This document shows, in pieces, positions 41,184 to 54,672 of a stretch of 64,000 nucleotides of DNA. The notes beneath the pieces are model-generated. The model made no database searches and was not told the DNA's origin. It saw only the letters and a program-made list of their open reading frames with translations. A program made the position numbers and the translations under genes. The DNA lies in contig OZ250185.1 of assembly GCA_965238265.1 (NCBI GenBank), positions 2,728,001-2,792,000 of the forward strand, in the 5' to 3' direction. Positions within the stretch are counted from its first letter, which is position 1. Every line of letters begins with the position of its first letter. The DNA comes from JAJDUF01 sp965238265 (lineage in GTDB: Bacteria; Chloroflexota; UBA11872; UBA12225; JAJDUF01).

Positions 41184-44100
41184 ATGACCCGGACCCTTCC
41201 CGCCGCCGAGACCGCCGTATCGGGGAACGGCGCCGCTGCCGAGTGGCGCGTCACCTCGCCGAACGGCGTCCGTCGCCGCTGGTACGGACAGACGCCGGAA
41301 GTGCTGCCCATGCCTAACCTGATCGAAGTGCAGCTACGGTCGTTCGACTGGTTCCAAAAGGAGGGGATGCGTGCGGTCTTCGCCGAGATTTCTCCTATTG
41401 AGGACTTTACCAAGAAGAACCTGTCTCTGGAGCTGACGGTTCCGGAGAACCCGTTCGAGGAGCCGAAATACACCCAGGAGCAGTGCCGCGACCGCGACAT
41501 GACCTACGCTGCGCCACTCTATATTGATGCCCGGCTTCACAATCTGCAAACGGGCGAGATTAAGGAATCAGTGCGGAACAGGGATGAAGGCACCGGCGGC
41601 ATCTTTATGGGTGACTTCCCGACCATGACGGATCGTGGGACGTTCATTATCAATGGCGCCGAGCGGGTGGTCGTCAGTCAACTGGTTCGTTCGCCGGGCG
41701 TCTACTTCACTGCCACGGAAGACCCCAAGACGGGCCGCCGGCTCTACGGTGCCAAGCTGATCCCTATTCGGGGGGCGTGGCTCGAATTCGAGACGTCGAA
41801 CCGCAACCTCATCACCGTCAAGATTGATCGGCGCCGCAAAATCCCCGTCACAGCGCTGTTGCGAGCGTCGCATCCCGAGCTTGGGACGGATGAAGCGCTC
41901 TTCCGGTTGTTTGTCCACGTAGATACCGATCCGGATCATCCGTTTGTGGCCTCGACCATTGGAGAGAGCACCCGGCGCGACCCGGCGCGTTCGCACGAAG
42001 AAGGGCTGATGGAGCTTTACCGCCGGCTCCGCCCCGGCGACCCGGCCACGGCGGAGAACGCGCGCAAGCTCGTGGAATCGTTGCTCTTCGACCCGCGCCG
42101 CTATGACCTCGGCGAGGTAGGGCGCTACAAGCTGAATCGCCGTCTGCGTCTCTCCAGCCAGTTGCGGGAGCGGACGATGACGCCGGAGGACCTCGTCAAG
42201 ATCGTCGAAGAGTTGATCGTGCTCAACAACGATCCGCAGTCTACGCCGGACGACATTGACCATCTCGGTAACCGCCGCATCCGGCCCGTCGGAGAGCTGA
42301 TCCAGAACCAGTTCCGCGTCGGCCTGTCGCGCATGGAGCGGGTAATCAAGGAGCGCATGACCATCCAGGATGCGGCCACGGCCACGCCGGCCGGCCTGGT
42401 GAATATCCGGCCGGTAGCGGCGGCGATGAAGGAATTCTTCGGCGGTAGCCAGTTGTCGCAGTTCATGGATCAGGCCAATCCGCTGGCGGAGATCACCCAC
42501 AAGCGGCGTCTGTCGGCGCTGGGGCCGGGCGGCCTCTCGCGCGAGCGGGCCGGCTTTGAAGTGCGCGACGTGCATCATTCGCACTATGGCCGCATCTGCC
42601 CCATCGAGACGCCGGAAGGCCCCAATATCGGCCTGATCGGCAACCTCGCTACCTTTGGACGGATCAACTCGTATGGGTTCATCGAGACCCCCTATCGGCG
42701 CGTAGCGCGCACGGTGCAGGTCACACCGGAGACCGACCCGGCGACGCTGGTGGGGCGCGTACTGGGGGTGGGGGTGGATTCGCGCCCGCAACTGCCGCCG
42801 CCGGCTGCGGGCGATGATGGGCTGGCAGCGCTGTCTAGTGGCGACACGCTGACGCAGGATCAGGCCGCAGCGCTCGTGACCGCCGCGACGGAAGGTGAGA
42901 GTTTCGAGCTGGCGGTCAGCCCTTACGTCACTGAAGAGATTGTCTATCTGCCGGCGGACGAGGAAGAAACCTACATGATCGCCCAGGCGAACGCCGTGCT
43001 CGGTGAGCATGGCCAGTTCACCAGCGCGCGCGTAACGGTACGCTATCGCGGTGAGTTCCAGGCGGTCACGCGGCAGCGAGTAGACCTGATGGACGTGTCG
43101 CCTAAGCAGATTGTGTCCATCGGGACGTCGCTGATTCCTTTCCTGGAGCACGACGACGCCAATCGCGCGCTGATGGGCGCGAACATGCAACGGCAGGCGG
43201 TGCCGCTGGTGCAGCCGGAGGCGCCCCTCGTCGCCACCGGCGTCGAAGCCCAAGTAGCGCGGGACTCCGGTCAGGTCGTTATCTCTCAGCATGACGGTGA
43301 GGTCGTGCGCGTCACCTCCAATGACATCATCGTGTTGGAGGCTTCCGGCGAAGAGCGGGCCTACCCGTTGCAGAAGTTCATGCGCTCCAACCAGGGTACG
43401 ACGATCAATCAGCGGCCCACGGTTGAGCGCGGTGATCGCGTGGTGCAGGACCAGGTGCTTGCCGATAGCTCGGCCACGGATCAAGGTGAGCTGGCGCTCG
43501 GTCAAAATCTCTTGTGCGCGTTCATGTTCTGGGAGGGCGGGAACTACGAGGACGCCATTCTCATCAGCGAGCGCATAGTGCAAGAGGACAAGTTCACGTC
43601 CATTCACCTCGAAAAGCACGAGGTCGAGGCCCGCGACACCAAGCTCGGGCCGGAGGAGGTTACGCGCGATATTCCGAACGTCGGTGACGATGCCTTGAAG
43701 AACCTCGACGAGGACGGCATCGTGTATATCGGCGCCGAAGTCGGTCAGGGCGACATTCTGGTCGGCAAGATCACCCCCAAGGGCGAGACTGAGCTGACCG
43801 CGGAGGAGCGGCTGCTCCGGGCGATCTTCGGTGAGAAGGCGCGGGAAGTGAAGGACACGTCCTTGCGCGTCCCCACCGGAGAGCAGGGCAAGGTCGTTGA
43901 TGTCAAGAAGTTCTCGCGCGACGAGGGCGATGAGCTATCACCTGGTGTCAACACGATGGTGCGCGTGAGCGTCGCGATCAAGCGCAAGCTGTCTCAGGGC
44001 GACAAGATGGCCGGTCGGCACGGGAACAAGGGGGTGATTGCCCAACTGATGCCGGTCGAAGACATGCCCTATCTTGAGGATGGCCGGCCGGTGGACATCA

Positions 44101-44768
44101 TTCTCAGCCCCCTCGGTGGCCCATCCCGCATGAACATCGGACAGGTACTCGAGACCCACCTGGGCTGGGCCGCGCAGTCCTTGGGGATAAAGGTGGCCTC
44201 GCCGGTGTTCGATAGCGCGAGCGAGGAGCGGATCAAGGCCGAGCTTGAACGGGCCGGCCTACCGGCGAGCGGCAAGGTGAGGCTGTACGACGGGCGCAGC
44301 GGCGAGCAGTTTCACCAAGATGTGTGCGTCGGCTACCTCTACATGATGAAGCTCGACCACTTGGTCGAAGACAAGATTCACGCTCGCTCCACGGGGCCAT
44401 ACTCGCTCATCACCCAGCAACCGCTCGGTGGCAAGGCGCAGATGGGTGGACAGCGGTTCGGCGAGATGGAGGTGTGGGCCTTGGAAGCCTATGGCGCTTC
44501 CTACACCCTCCAGGAGTTGCTGACGGTCAAGTCGGACGATGTGGTCGGTCGGGTCAAGACCTACGAGGCCATTGTGAAGGGTGATCTGAACCTAGAGCCG
44601 GGCGTACCGGAATCCTTCAAGGTGCTCGTGAAGGAGCTACAGAGCCTGGGCCTGAACGTGGACATCCTCAACGAGAAGAACGAGCAGATACAGTTCGTTG
44701 ACGAATCCGGCGTAGACATGTTGCCCGACCTAGGCATCAATCTCCAAGGCCTAGAGGATCGGGAATAG
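41184..44768 (+). CDS. rpoB: RNA polymerase subunit beta
   Basis: The 1194-residue catalytic subunit. Motifs in order: IEVQLRSFDWF near residue 50, GTFIINGAERVVVSQL, the rifampicin-region sequence GGSQLSQFMDQANPLAEITHKRRLSALGPGG (read here as SQLSQFMDQANPLAE and HKRRLSALGPGGL), GRICPIETPEGPNIGLIGNL, DGEVVRV, AVLGEHGQFTS-type middle domain, KMAGRHGNKGVIA and DVILSPLGGPSRMNIGQ-like VDIILSPLGGPSRMN, and the clamp end IDILNEKNEQIQF-like VDILNEKNEQI. The rifampicin-pocket residues SQFMDQ, HKRR and LGPGG are the wild-type forms. Start ATG has GAGGAG upstream. rplJL are not next to it; a Uma2 gene is. Confidence 0.98.
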   Translation: MTRTLPAAETAVSGNGAAAEWRVTSPNGVRRRWYGQTPEVLPMPNLIEVQLRSFDWFQKEGMRAVFAEISPIEDFTKKNLSLELTVPENPFEEPKYTQEQCRDRDMTYAAPLYIDARLHNLQTGEIKESVRNRDEGTGGIFMGDFPTMTDRGTFIINGAERVVVSQLVRSPGVYFTATEDPKTGRRLYGAKLIPIRGAWLEFETSNRNLITVKIDRRRKIPVTALLRASHPELGTDEALFRLFVHVDTDPDHPFVASTIGESTRRDPARSHEEGLMELYRRLRPGDPATAENARKLVESLLFDPRRYDLGEVGRYKLNRRLRLSSQLRERTMTPEDLVKIVEELIVLNNDPQSTPDDIDHLGNRRIRPVGELIQNQFRVGLSRMERVIKERMTIQDAATATPAGLVNIRPVAAAMKEFFGGSQLSQFMDQANPLAEITHKRRLSALGPGGLSRERAGFEVRDVHHSHYGRICPIETPEGPNIGLIGNLATFGRINSYGFIETPYRRVARTVQVTPETDPATLVGRVLGVGVDSRPQLPPPAAGDDGLAALSSGDTLTQDQAAALVTAATEGESFELAVSPYVTEEIVYLPADEEETYMIAQANAVLGEHGQFTSARVTVRYRGEFQAVTRQRVDLMDVSPKQIVSIGTSLIPFLEHDDANRALMGANMQRQAVPLVQPEAPLVATGVEAQVARDSGQVVISQHDGEVVRVTSNDIIVLEASGEERAYPLQKFMRSNQGTTINQRPTVERGDRVVQDQVLADSSATDQGELALGQNLLCAFMFWEGGNYEDAILISERIVQEDKFTSIHLEKHEVEARDTKLGPEEVTRDIPNVGDDALKNLDEDGIVYIGAEVGQGDILVGKITPKGETELTAEERLLRAIFGEKAREVKDTSLRVPTGEQGKVVDVKKFSRDEGDELSPGVNTMVRVSVAIKRKLSQGDKMAGRHGNKGVIAQLMPVEDMPYLEDGRPVDIILSPLGGPSRMNIGQVLETHLGWAAQSLGIKVASPVFDSASEERIKAELERAGLPASGKVRLYDGRSGEQFHQDVCVGYLYMMKLDHLVEDKIHARSTGPYSLITQQPLGGKAQMGGQRFGEMEVWALEAYGASYTLQELLTVKSDDVVGRVKTYEAIVKGDLNLEPGVPESFKVLVKELQSLGLNVDILNEKNEQIQFVDESGVDMLPDLGINLQGLEDRE

Positions 44769-44786
44769 GAGGCAAGGAAACGAGCC

Positions 44787-49217
<4,431 letters not shown>

Positions 49218-49219
49218 CG

Positions 49220-49243
49220 GCCCTCGCCGTGCCGGGCGAGGGC
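49220..49243 (+). terminator. Hairpin after rpoC
   Basis: GCCCTCGCC pairs with GGCGAGGGC around a short loop immediately after the rpoC stop. No T-tract follows. Confidence 0.5.
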
Positions 49244-49439
49244 GTGTCAGCAAAGTACCAGCCGGCCGGGGGCAGGTGCTCTGCCCCGGCCCCCGTCATT
49301 GCGATGAAAATAGGTTGTCCCGCGGCCTGGAATGACAGCTGGGGAGCGTGGTGGCCTGGGCCACTCGCCGGTTGTCGCCGTTGCCGCTTCCCTGGTAGAA
49401 TCGGGAGGCGCCCGCGATGGCTGCGAGATGCAGCGGCGT

Positions 49440-49515
49440 GGGAGGTGTGGTCCAGCGGTTAGGACTCTGGTCTGTGGAACCAGCGGCACGGGTTCGACTC
49501 CCGTCATCTCCCCCA
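49440..49515 (+). tRNA. tRNA-His (GTG)
   Basis: Acceptor GGAGGTG pairs with CATCTCC, with an extra G at -1 facing a C discriminator, the identity mark of tRNA-His. The anticodon stem CTGGT/ACCAG holds a seven-base loop with anticodon GTG. The T arm is ACGGG-TTCGACT-CCCGT, and CCA is encoded. It lies 171 bases before hisS, the gene for its own synthetase. Confidence 0.95.
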
Positions 49516-49686
49516 CACGCAGACTCCACCCGTAGCGTTCCCCTCCCTCCGGCTCGGCTCTCGTAGACTCCTCGCTGTCCTCGCTGCCTCCGCCTGAGGC
49601 AGCGAGAGCGCCGCGATACGGCCCACGTGCCACCTCGCGCAATCGGAAACCCCACCGGCTGAGGGTCACTGCAAGATGGAGGTGCC

Positions 49687-51126
49687 ATGAGCGCAAAGAT
49701 CAAGCCCCGTATTCTCCGCGGCACGCGCGACTTTCTGCCCCAGACGATGCTTTTGCGGCAGCACGTCACCGGGGTCATTCGGGCCGCCTTCGAGCGGTTT
49801 GGCTTCGAGCCACTAGAGACTCCGGCCATTGAGTTGGCCGAGACGCTCGAAGGCAAGTACGGCCCCGAAGGCGACCAGCTCGTCTACCGTTTCCGTGACC
49901 GGGGCCGGCGGCGTGTCGGCTTGCGCTACGATCTCACCGTACCGCTCTGCCGAGTGGTGGCGATGTATCCCGCGCTGCCGAAGCCCTTCAAGCGCTACCA
50001 GATGCAACCGGTCTGGCGAGCGGACAAGCCGCGCAAAGGCCGCTACCGAGAGTTCTGGCAGTGCGATTGCGACATTGTAGGCAGCACCAGCATGTTGGCC
50101 GATGCCGAGATCATCAGCCTCGTCACGACGGTACTGCCGGCGCTGGGGCTGCGCGAATTTACGGTCCGCCTGAACAACCGCAAGCTGCTCACCGGGCTGG
50201 CGCAGTATGCCGGCGTGCCGGAGGCGGATGCGCCGGACATCTTTCGGGCGATAGACAAGCTCGATAGGATGGGGCGCGATGGGGTTATGCAAGAGCTGCT
50301 CACACGGGAAGTCGGGGCGGGTTCCCGCTTTGCGGCCGGTGCGACGGCGCCGGAGGACGGGGATGATCCCGCGACACCGAGCCGCGGACACGAGCAGCGC
50401 GAACTCTTCCTCTCCGAGGAGACCGCTACGCGCCTCCTCGATCTCGTCGCGCTACGTGGCCCCGCCCATGAGGTGCTGACTGACCTGCGGGGCACACTGG
50501 GCGAGATTCCCCTCGCGGCGACCGGGATCACCGAGCTTACGGAGATCGTCGGCTATCTCGAAGCATTAGAGGTGCCAGCACACTGCTATCAAGTGGATCT
50601 GTCGCTGGCTCGTGGTCTGGATTACTACACCGGGCCGATCTTCGAGACGGAGGTAGGCCAGCTCGTCAACGGCCGTCCCATCGGCAGCGTGACCGGCGGT
50701 GGACGCTACGATGAGCTATTGGGCATGTTCACGAGCCGGGGGCTGCCGGCGACCGGCACGACGCTCGGAATCGAGCGGCTCATTGACGTGCTCGAAGAGC
50801 TAGGCGGTGCCGATGCAGGCGCGGCCCGCACGATAACCAGCGTCCTCGTTACCGTCTTTGACAGCGATCATCTCAAAGACAGCCTCGCCCTCGCCGCCGC
50901 GCTCCGGCGAGCCGGAATCAATACCGAGCTACCCCTGGAGACGCGGCGGCTCGGCGCACAGCTACGCCAAGCAAACCAGCGGGGCATCCCTTGGGCCGTG
51001 TTCCTCGGGCCGGACGAGGTAGCTGCTGGGCAGGCCACGCTCCGGGACATGCGCTCCGGCGACCAGACCACCCTCCCGCAGGCTGAGGTCGCGACCTTCC
51101 TGCAAGCCAGGCTCACTGACACCTGA
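49687..51126 (+). CDS. hisS: Histidyl-tRNA synthetase
   Basis: A 479-residue class II synthetase charging tRNA-His. Visible are RGTRDFLPQTMLLRQHV, RYDLTVPLCRVVAM (motif 2 side), FKRYQMQPVWRADKPRKGRYREFWQ and DCDIVG, SLARGLDYYTGPIFET (HisA), SVTGGGRYDELLGMF (HisB), and a C-terminal anticodon-binding domain. A charged insertion of about 30 residues (about 215-250) is unusual. The start has a GGAGGTG site. It is the true synthetase, in contrast to the hisZ paralogue two genes downstream, because its ATP and His motifs are complete. The tRNA gene just upstream is a natural partner. Confidence 0.95.
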   Translation: MSAKIKPRILRGTRDFLPQTMLLRQHVTGVIRAAFERFGFEPLETPAIELAETLEGKYGPEGDQLVYRFRDRGRRRVGLRYDLTVPLCRVVAMYPALPKPFKRYQMQPVWRADKPRKGRYREFWQCDCDIVGSTSMLADAEIISLVTTVLPALGLREFTVRLNNRKLLTGLAQYAGVPEADAPDIFRAIDKLDRMGRDGVMQELLTREVGAGSRFAAGATAPEDGDDPATPSRGHEQRELFLSEETATRLLDLVALRGPAHEVLTDLRGTLGEIPLAATGITELTEIVGYLEALEVPAHCYQVDLSLARGLDYYTGPIFETEVGQLVNGRPIGSVTGGGRYDELLGMFTSRGLPATGTTLGIERLIDVLEELGGADAGAARTITSVLVTVFDSDHLKDSLALAAALRRAGINTELPLETRRLGAQLRQANQRGIPWAVFLGPDEVAAGQATLRDMRSGDQTTLPQAEVATFLQARLTDT

Positions 51127-51135
51127 GCCGGGGGA

Positions 51136-51335
51136 GCACACCTACCCCCAACCCCCTCCCTGAAGGGAAGGGGCCGGGGGTTAGGTCCAAGACCGGCGCC
51201 CCTACGCACGTCCGGCGCTGCCAACCCTGTAGGGGCATCCCTTGTGGGCGCCCGTCATTCCCGCGAAAGCGGGAATGACGGGCGGCAGACTCCCCCTCTC
51301 TACATGGTGGAGAGGGGCCCGGGGGGCGTGGCAGT
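51136..51335. repeat. Cluster of three repeat types (families G, B, C)
   Basis: Between hisS and hisG (convergent, 224 bases) lie a family G palindrome (CCCTCCCTGAAGGGAAGGGG then CCGGGGGTTAGG), a GTAGGGGCATC...GGGCGCCC segment, the 20-bp palindrome at 51257-51276 and a family C element at about 51284-51335. Confidence 0.8.
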
Positions 51336-51350
51336 GGCCCGCCAGGTATG

Positions 51351-52382
51351 CTAACTCCGCTTCAATTGCTCGGTAAGGGCCTGGTAATACTGGCTGCGGT
51401 CGCCAAACACGTAGTCGAGCCGACTTACCATGACGTCCGTGCCACCGGCCCGGCGGAGATAGTCCACAAGCGATAAGAGCGCCTCCTGGCGCACGACCAC
51501 ATGGACGGCGTACCAGCCGTGCTGCCCAGGCGTCTTGGAAACGACCTTGCTCACCGTTGGTCCCTGCAACCCGGCCAGCTCCGGCCGCCGCAGGAGGTGA
51601 CGGCCAATGGCCTCGGCCGACTCCGCGCTGACGTTTGCCGTGACCGAGAAGTAGCCCGCAGCCCGCATGTGCGCCTCGATCAGCTCCAGCAACGTGCGCG
51701 CAGCGGCGCGGACGGCCAGGTCCTCGCGCAGCCGCCGGATGTTGCCGATGACACAGCCCTGGGAGTGCAGGATCGTGCCGCCGCCGAGCTGCTTGAGCCG
51801 GTTCTCGCGTAGCGTTGTCCCGGTGGTCACCAAATCGGTGATGACATCTGCTGCGCCCGTCGTTGGCGCCGCCTCTAGCGCGCCGTGCCCGGGGACCAGC
51901 GTGAAATGCGTAATGCCCTTGTCGTACAGGAAGTCGCGCGTCAGATTGGAAAACTTCGTAGCTACCCGCAACACCCGGCCCTCGGCATGCATGGTAGCGG
52001 CGAGGTCGGCGAGGTCCCGGACGGTCACGATGTCGAGCCAGTCGTCCGGTACCGCGAGGGCAACGTCACACTCGGCAATACGCAACTCGGGATGCAGCAC
52101 GCGCAGGTCAACGCTCTCGTCACGCGCCTCTGCAACGAGGTCGTAGCCGGTAATGCCCAGGTCCGCCCCGCCGGCCTCGACCATACCCACAATGTCGGGA
52201 ACACGCTGAAACTGCACTGCGACCCCAGGTAGCTCGGCGATGGTCGCGCTGTAGTGCCGGGCGCTGACGCGCCGGACGGTCAGCCCGCAGTCGGCGAGCA
52301 AGCCCAGGACCGGCTCCTCCAGCGTCCCTTTGCTCGGCAGCGCCAAGCGCACGGTGCCGTTGCTGCGATGCTGCTCGGTCAT
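51351..52382 (-). CDS. hisG: ATP phosphoribosyltransferase catalytic subunit
   Basis: HisG starts histidine synthesis by joining ATP and PRPP. The 343-residue protein has VRLALPSKGTLEEP, ADLGITGYDLVAEA, RVATKFSNLTRDFLYDKGI and the PRPP loop in ADVITDLVTTGTTLRENRL. After about residue 215 a further domain of some 120 residues (ILHSQGCVIGNI, then a C-terminal segment with VVSKTPGQHGWYAVHVVV) is present, as in the long-form enzymes that carry their own regulatory domain. The gene also sits next to a HisZ-like gene, which normally accompanies the short form; having both is unusual. The ATG at 52382 lies in ATGA, the A-T-G-A overlap expected with an upstream gene. Confidence 0.92.
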   Translation of the reverse strand: MTEQHRSNGTVRLALPSKGTLEEPVLGLLADCGLTVRRVSARHYSATIAELPGVAVQFQRVPDIVGMVEAGGADLGITGYDLVAEARDESVDLRVLHPELRIAECDVALAVPDDWLDIVTVRDLADLAATMHAEGRVLRVATKFSNLTRDFLYDKGITHFTLVPGHGALEAAPTTGAADVITDLVTTGTTLRENRLKQLGGGTILHSQGCVIGNIRRLREDLAVRAAARTLLELIEAHMRAAGYFSVTANVSAESAEAIGRHLLRRPELAGLQGPTVSKVVSKTPGQHGWYAVHVVVRQEALLSLVDYLRRAGGTDVMVSRLDYVFGDRSQYYQALTEQLKRS

Positions 52383-53991
52383 AGCGCCCCCGCCGATGGC
52401 TCGCCGTCCGCTTGCCGGTCGGCCTGGGCCGGCCCCTGTCCGCTTGACAGTACCGCGCAGCATCGGCGAGCGCCACGCGCTGCTCTTGGTGGGCGGCCAT
52501 ATTGCGGACCGTGAGAGTCCCGCTGAGACGCTCCTCCGGTCCGACAATGCCGCAGAAAGGAATGCCCCGCCGGGCGGCCTGGCGGAGGGTACTCTTGACC
52601 CCGCGCCCCATCAGCTCAAGCTCGACGCGCAGGCCCGCCTGACGCAGCTGCTCCGCCGCGGTCACGGCGTAGGTGCAATCTTCAGCGCCGAGCGGGATGA
52701 TCTGGACCTGAGTAGTAGTGCGTGCCGCTGACCGGGAGTGACCAGCCAAGGCCAGCTTGACCCGCTCGACGCCAAAGGCGAAGCCGGCCGCGGGCACATC
52801 GGCATTCGCCCCGAGGAGCCGCAGCAGGCCATCATAGCGGCCACCTCCACACAGCTGTTGGGCCGGACCGAGGCGATCAGCGTAGATTTCGAAGACCATC
52901 CCGGTGTAATACGGGAGGCCACGCCCCAAACCGAGATTGACGGTAACGGCTGCGGTCGGCACACCGTAGTAGCCAAGCTGTGTACTGACCGCTTCCAGCC
53001 GGCGCAGCGGCTCCTGGTCGAGTTGGTAGTCGGTGAGCACTTGACGGATACGGTCGAAGGCCTCGGGGGGACTGCCGCGCACGGCGCGTAGCCGTTCTGC
53101 CAGATCGAGCGCGCGGCGAATACGGGGCGCCTGGTCCTGCCAGCGCAGCTTACGGAGTAGGCCGGCAGCCACGTCTGCGGCCGACCGTGTCCGTCCGACG
53201 CTGGCGTGGCTGGCTTGCAGTAGCCCCAGGATCAGCTCGCGGGCCTGCTGCTCGTCAAGCCCGGCCACAAGTCGGCGCAATGTGGCCAGCTCGTCGTCCG
53301 GCTGCCGGTGGGCCGCCGTGTTCGTGGGACCTGGAGCACCCGGCGACTGATCCTTCGCGCCGGGGCCGAAAAGCTCGTCGAGCCGGGCGTCCACCTGCGC
53401 GCGTCCACGCTCGGACTTCCGCAAGTCTTGCATGCTGGCGATGACGAAGCTGCGGGCGCGGTCGTCCAGCCCCAGCATTCGGAGCAGGGCGGCCATCACA
53501 CCGAAGTGACCGATTTCAAGGCGGTGGTCGTCCAGACCGAGGCGGGCCAGCGCCTGCCAGGCCAGCGCGGCCAGCTCCGCGTCGGCCGCCGGCCCCTCCG
53601 GCCCGATCAGCTCGACGCCGGCCTGGGTGAACTGGCGGTAGCGCCCCAAGCGAGGCCGTTCGTAGCGGAACACCGGTCCGGCATAAGCAAAGCGTTGGGG
53701 CAGCGCCGCGGCTTGGCAACGATCCACAAAGTAGCGACCGACGGAGGCCGTCAGCTCCGGGCGCAGACACAGGTCGCGGCCCCGATACGGGAAGGCATAG
53801 AGCTTCGTCAGGATGTCTTCGCCCGACTTGAGGCGGAAGAGGTCGGTATGCTCCAGGACCGGGACTTCGATGTGCTCATAGCCGTAGCTGGCAAAGCAAG
53901 CGCCGAGCGCCGCCACGAGGTCGCGTAGCTGCCGGGCGTCTTGGGGTGACCAGTCGTTCGTGCCACGTACACGCTCAAGCTGCTGCCGCAT
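52120..53991 (-). CDS. hisZ: HisZ-like histidyl-tRNA synthetase paralogue, 3' end disturbed
   Basis: A class II synthetase-like protein. It has RGTNDWSPQDARQLRDL, LRPELTASVGRYFVD, FAYAGPVFRYERPRLGRYRQF and GLGRGLPYYTGMVFEIY. The Pro in RGLPYYTG (Asp in true HisRS) and the position next to hisG suggest a regulatory HisZ role rather than tRNA charging. Unlike most HisZ it keeps a C-terminal anticodon-binding-like domain (VQIIPLGAEDCTYAV to VTVRNMA-like residues at about 500). After ALADAARYC at about 512 the frame continues into hisG for 263 bases as low-complexity Arg-rich sequence. A different frame ends with TGA in the ATGA of hisG, which suggests a single-base frame break near 52450. The real product is probably about 530 residues. 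Confidence 0.75.
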   Translation of the reverse strand: MRQQLERVRGTNDWSPQDARQLRDLVAALGACFASYGYEHIEVPVLEHTDLFRLKSGEDILTKLYAFPYRGRDLCLRPELTASVGRYFVDRCQAAALPQRFAYAGPVFRYERPRLGRYRQFTQAGVELIGPEGPAADAELAALAWQALARLGLDDHRLEIGHFGVMAALLRMLGLDDRARSFVIASMQDLRKSERGRAQVDARLDELFGPGAKDQSPGAPGPTNTAAHRQPDDELATLRRLVAGLDEQQARELILGLLQASHASVGRTRSAADVAAGLLRKLRWQDQAPRIRRALDLAERLRAVRGSPPEAFDRIRQVLTDYQLDQEPLRRLEAVSTQLGYYGVPTAAVTVNLGLGRGLPYYTGMVFEIYADRLGPAQQLCGGGRYDGLLRLLGANADVPAAGFAFGVERVKLALAGHSRSAARTTTQVQIIPLGAEDCTYAVTAAEQLRQAGLRVELELMGRGVKSTLRQAARRGIPFCGIVGPEERLSGTLTVRNMAAHQEQRVALADAARYCQADRGRPRPTGKRTASHRRGRYDRAASQQRHRALGAAEQRDAGGAGPGLARRLRADRPARQRPALQRDHRRATWGRSAVSACSRHCGYGRGRRGGPGHYRLRPRCRGA

Positions 53992-54070
53992 CGCGTCCTC
54001 TCACGGGTCCACTAATATCCTAACAGCGGCGCACCATCGTGGCGCCGAGATCGAGCGGAGGAGGGTACTC

Positions 54071-54355
54071 ATGTCAGCGACTGACGGCGTATCAGGAGAA
54101 AACGTGCATATGAGCGTAACATTCGAGCAGGAAGTGCTGCCGGCACACCATCACTCACACGGGACGCCGGACCCCATGGTGCGACGCTGGGTGGAGGTCG
54201 AGGTGGACGGGAGTCGGGCCGCGCTCGAACAGACCGACTATGGCCACCCGGGACGTTTCAACCCGCCGCAGCTTCGCCAGGTGTCGGCAACGCTGGCAAG
54301 CCGCGAGGCACAGTTGAAGGCCCTCGTCCCGGTGCTTGCGGCCTTGGCGAGCTAG
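54071..54355 (+). CDS. Hypothetical 94-aa protein
   Basis: Begins MSATDGVSGENVHMSVTFE, with an HHHSHGTPDPMVRRW stretch that could bind metal and a C-terminal helix of Ala/Leu. A GGAGGAGGG site precedes the ATG by five bases. Divergent from hisZ. No family is recognised; the central beta-like strand RRWVEVEVDGSRAALEQ suggests a small folded domain. Confidence 0.6.
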   Translation: MSATDGVSGENVHMSVTFEQEVLPAHHHSHGTPDPMVRRWVEVEVDGSRAALEQTDYGHPGRFNPPQLRQVSATLASREAQLKALVPVLAALAS

Positions 54356-54360
54356 GGGGC

Positions 54361-54522
54361 CACGATACCTACCCCCGCCCCCCTCCCGGCAGGGAAGGGG
54401 CTAAAGGCCGTCGTGCCGACTGCCCTCACCCCGGCCCTCTGTCATCGGGAGAGGGGCAGGCGCCGGCCGGGCGCCGCCATGCCTCCCCTTCCCTTGAGGG
54501 AAGGGGCCGGGGGTTAGGTGCA
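54361..54522. repeat. Repeat cluster (families G, C, G)
   Basis: Three palindromes in a row: CCCCTTCCCTGCCGGGAGGGG-type at 54365-54403, a CCCTCACCCCGGCCCTCT...GGGAGAGGGG element at about 54423-54460, and GGCCCCTTCCCTCAAGGGAAGGGG-type at about 54483-54520. They fill the space between two small genes. Confidence 0.75.
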
Positions 54523-54529
54523 ATCCCGA

Positions 54530-54670
54530 TCAATCAAGGTCGCTGCGCTCGCCATTGTCCTCGGAGGGGTGCTTGCTTTCATCCCACATGACGTAGGCGG
54601 TGCCGACAATGATGACGACGATCACGATGATGAGGACCGGCCAGCCGAGCGGGTTGGGAACGATAGGCAT
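54530..54670 (-). CDS. Single-pass membrane micropeptide, 46 aa
   Basis: The product starts MPIVPNPLGWPVLIIVIVV and consists of a short N-terminus, a hydrophobic helix (about residues 9-27, Ile/Val-rich) and an acidic tail ending ERSDLD. An AAGGA site is six bases before the ATG. It precedes no other gene closely on its strand; plsC lies just upstream with the same orientation, two bases between its stop and this ATG, so it is probably the last cistron of the cmk-plsC operon. Function unknown. Confidence 0.6.
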   Translation of the reverse strand: MPIVPNPLGWPVLIIVIVVIIVGTAYVMWDESKHPSEDNGERSDLD

Positions 54671-54672
54671 GA

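Noticed and set aside
49440..49515. tRNA-His as integration site of a mobile element
   Set aside because: No integrase gene and no direct repeat of the tRNA 3' end were found nearby.
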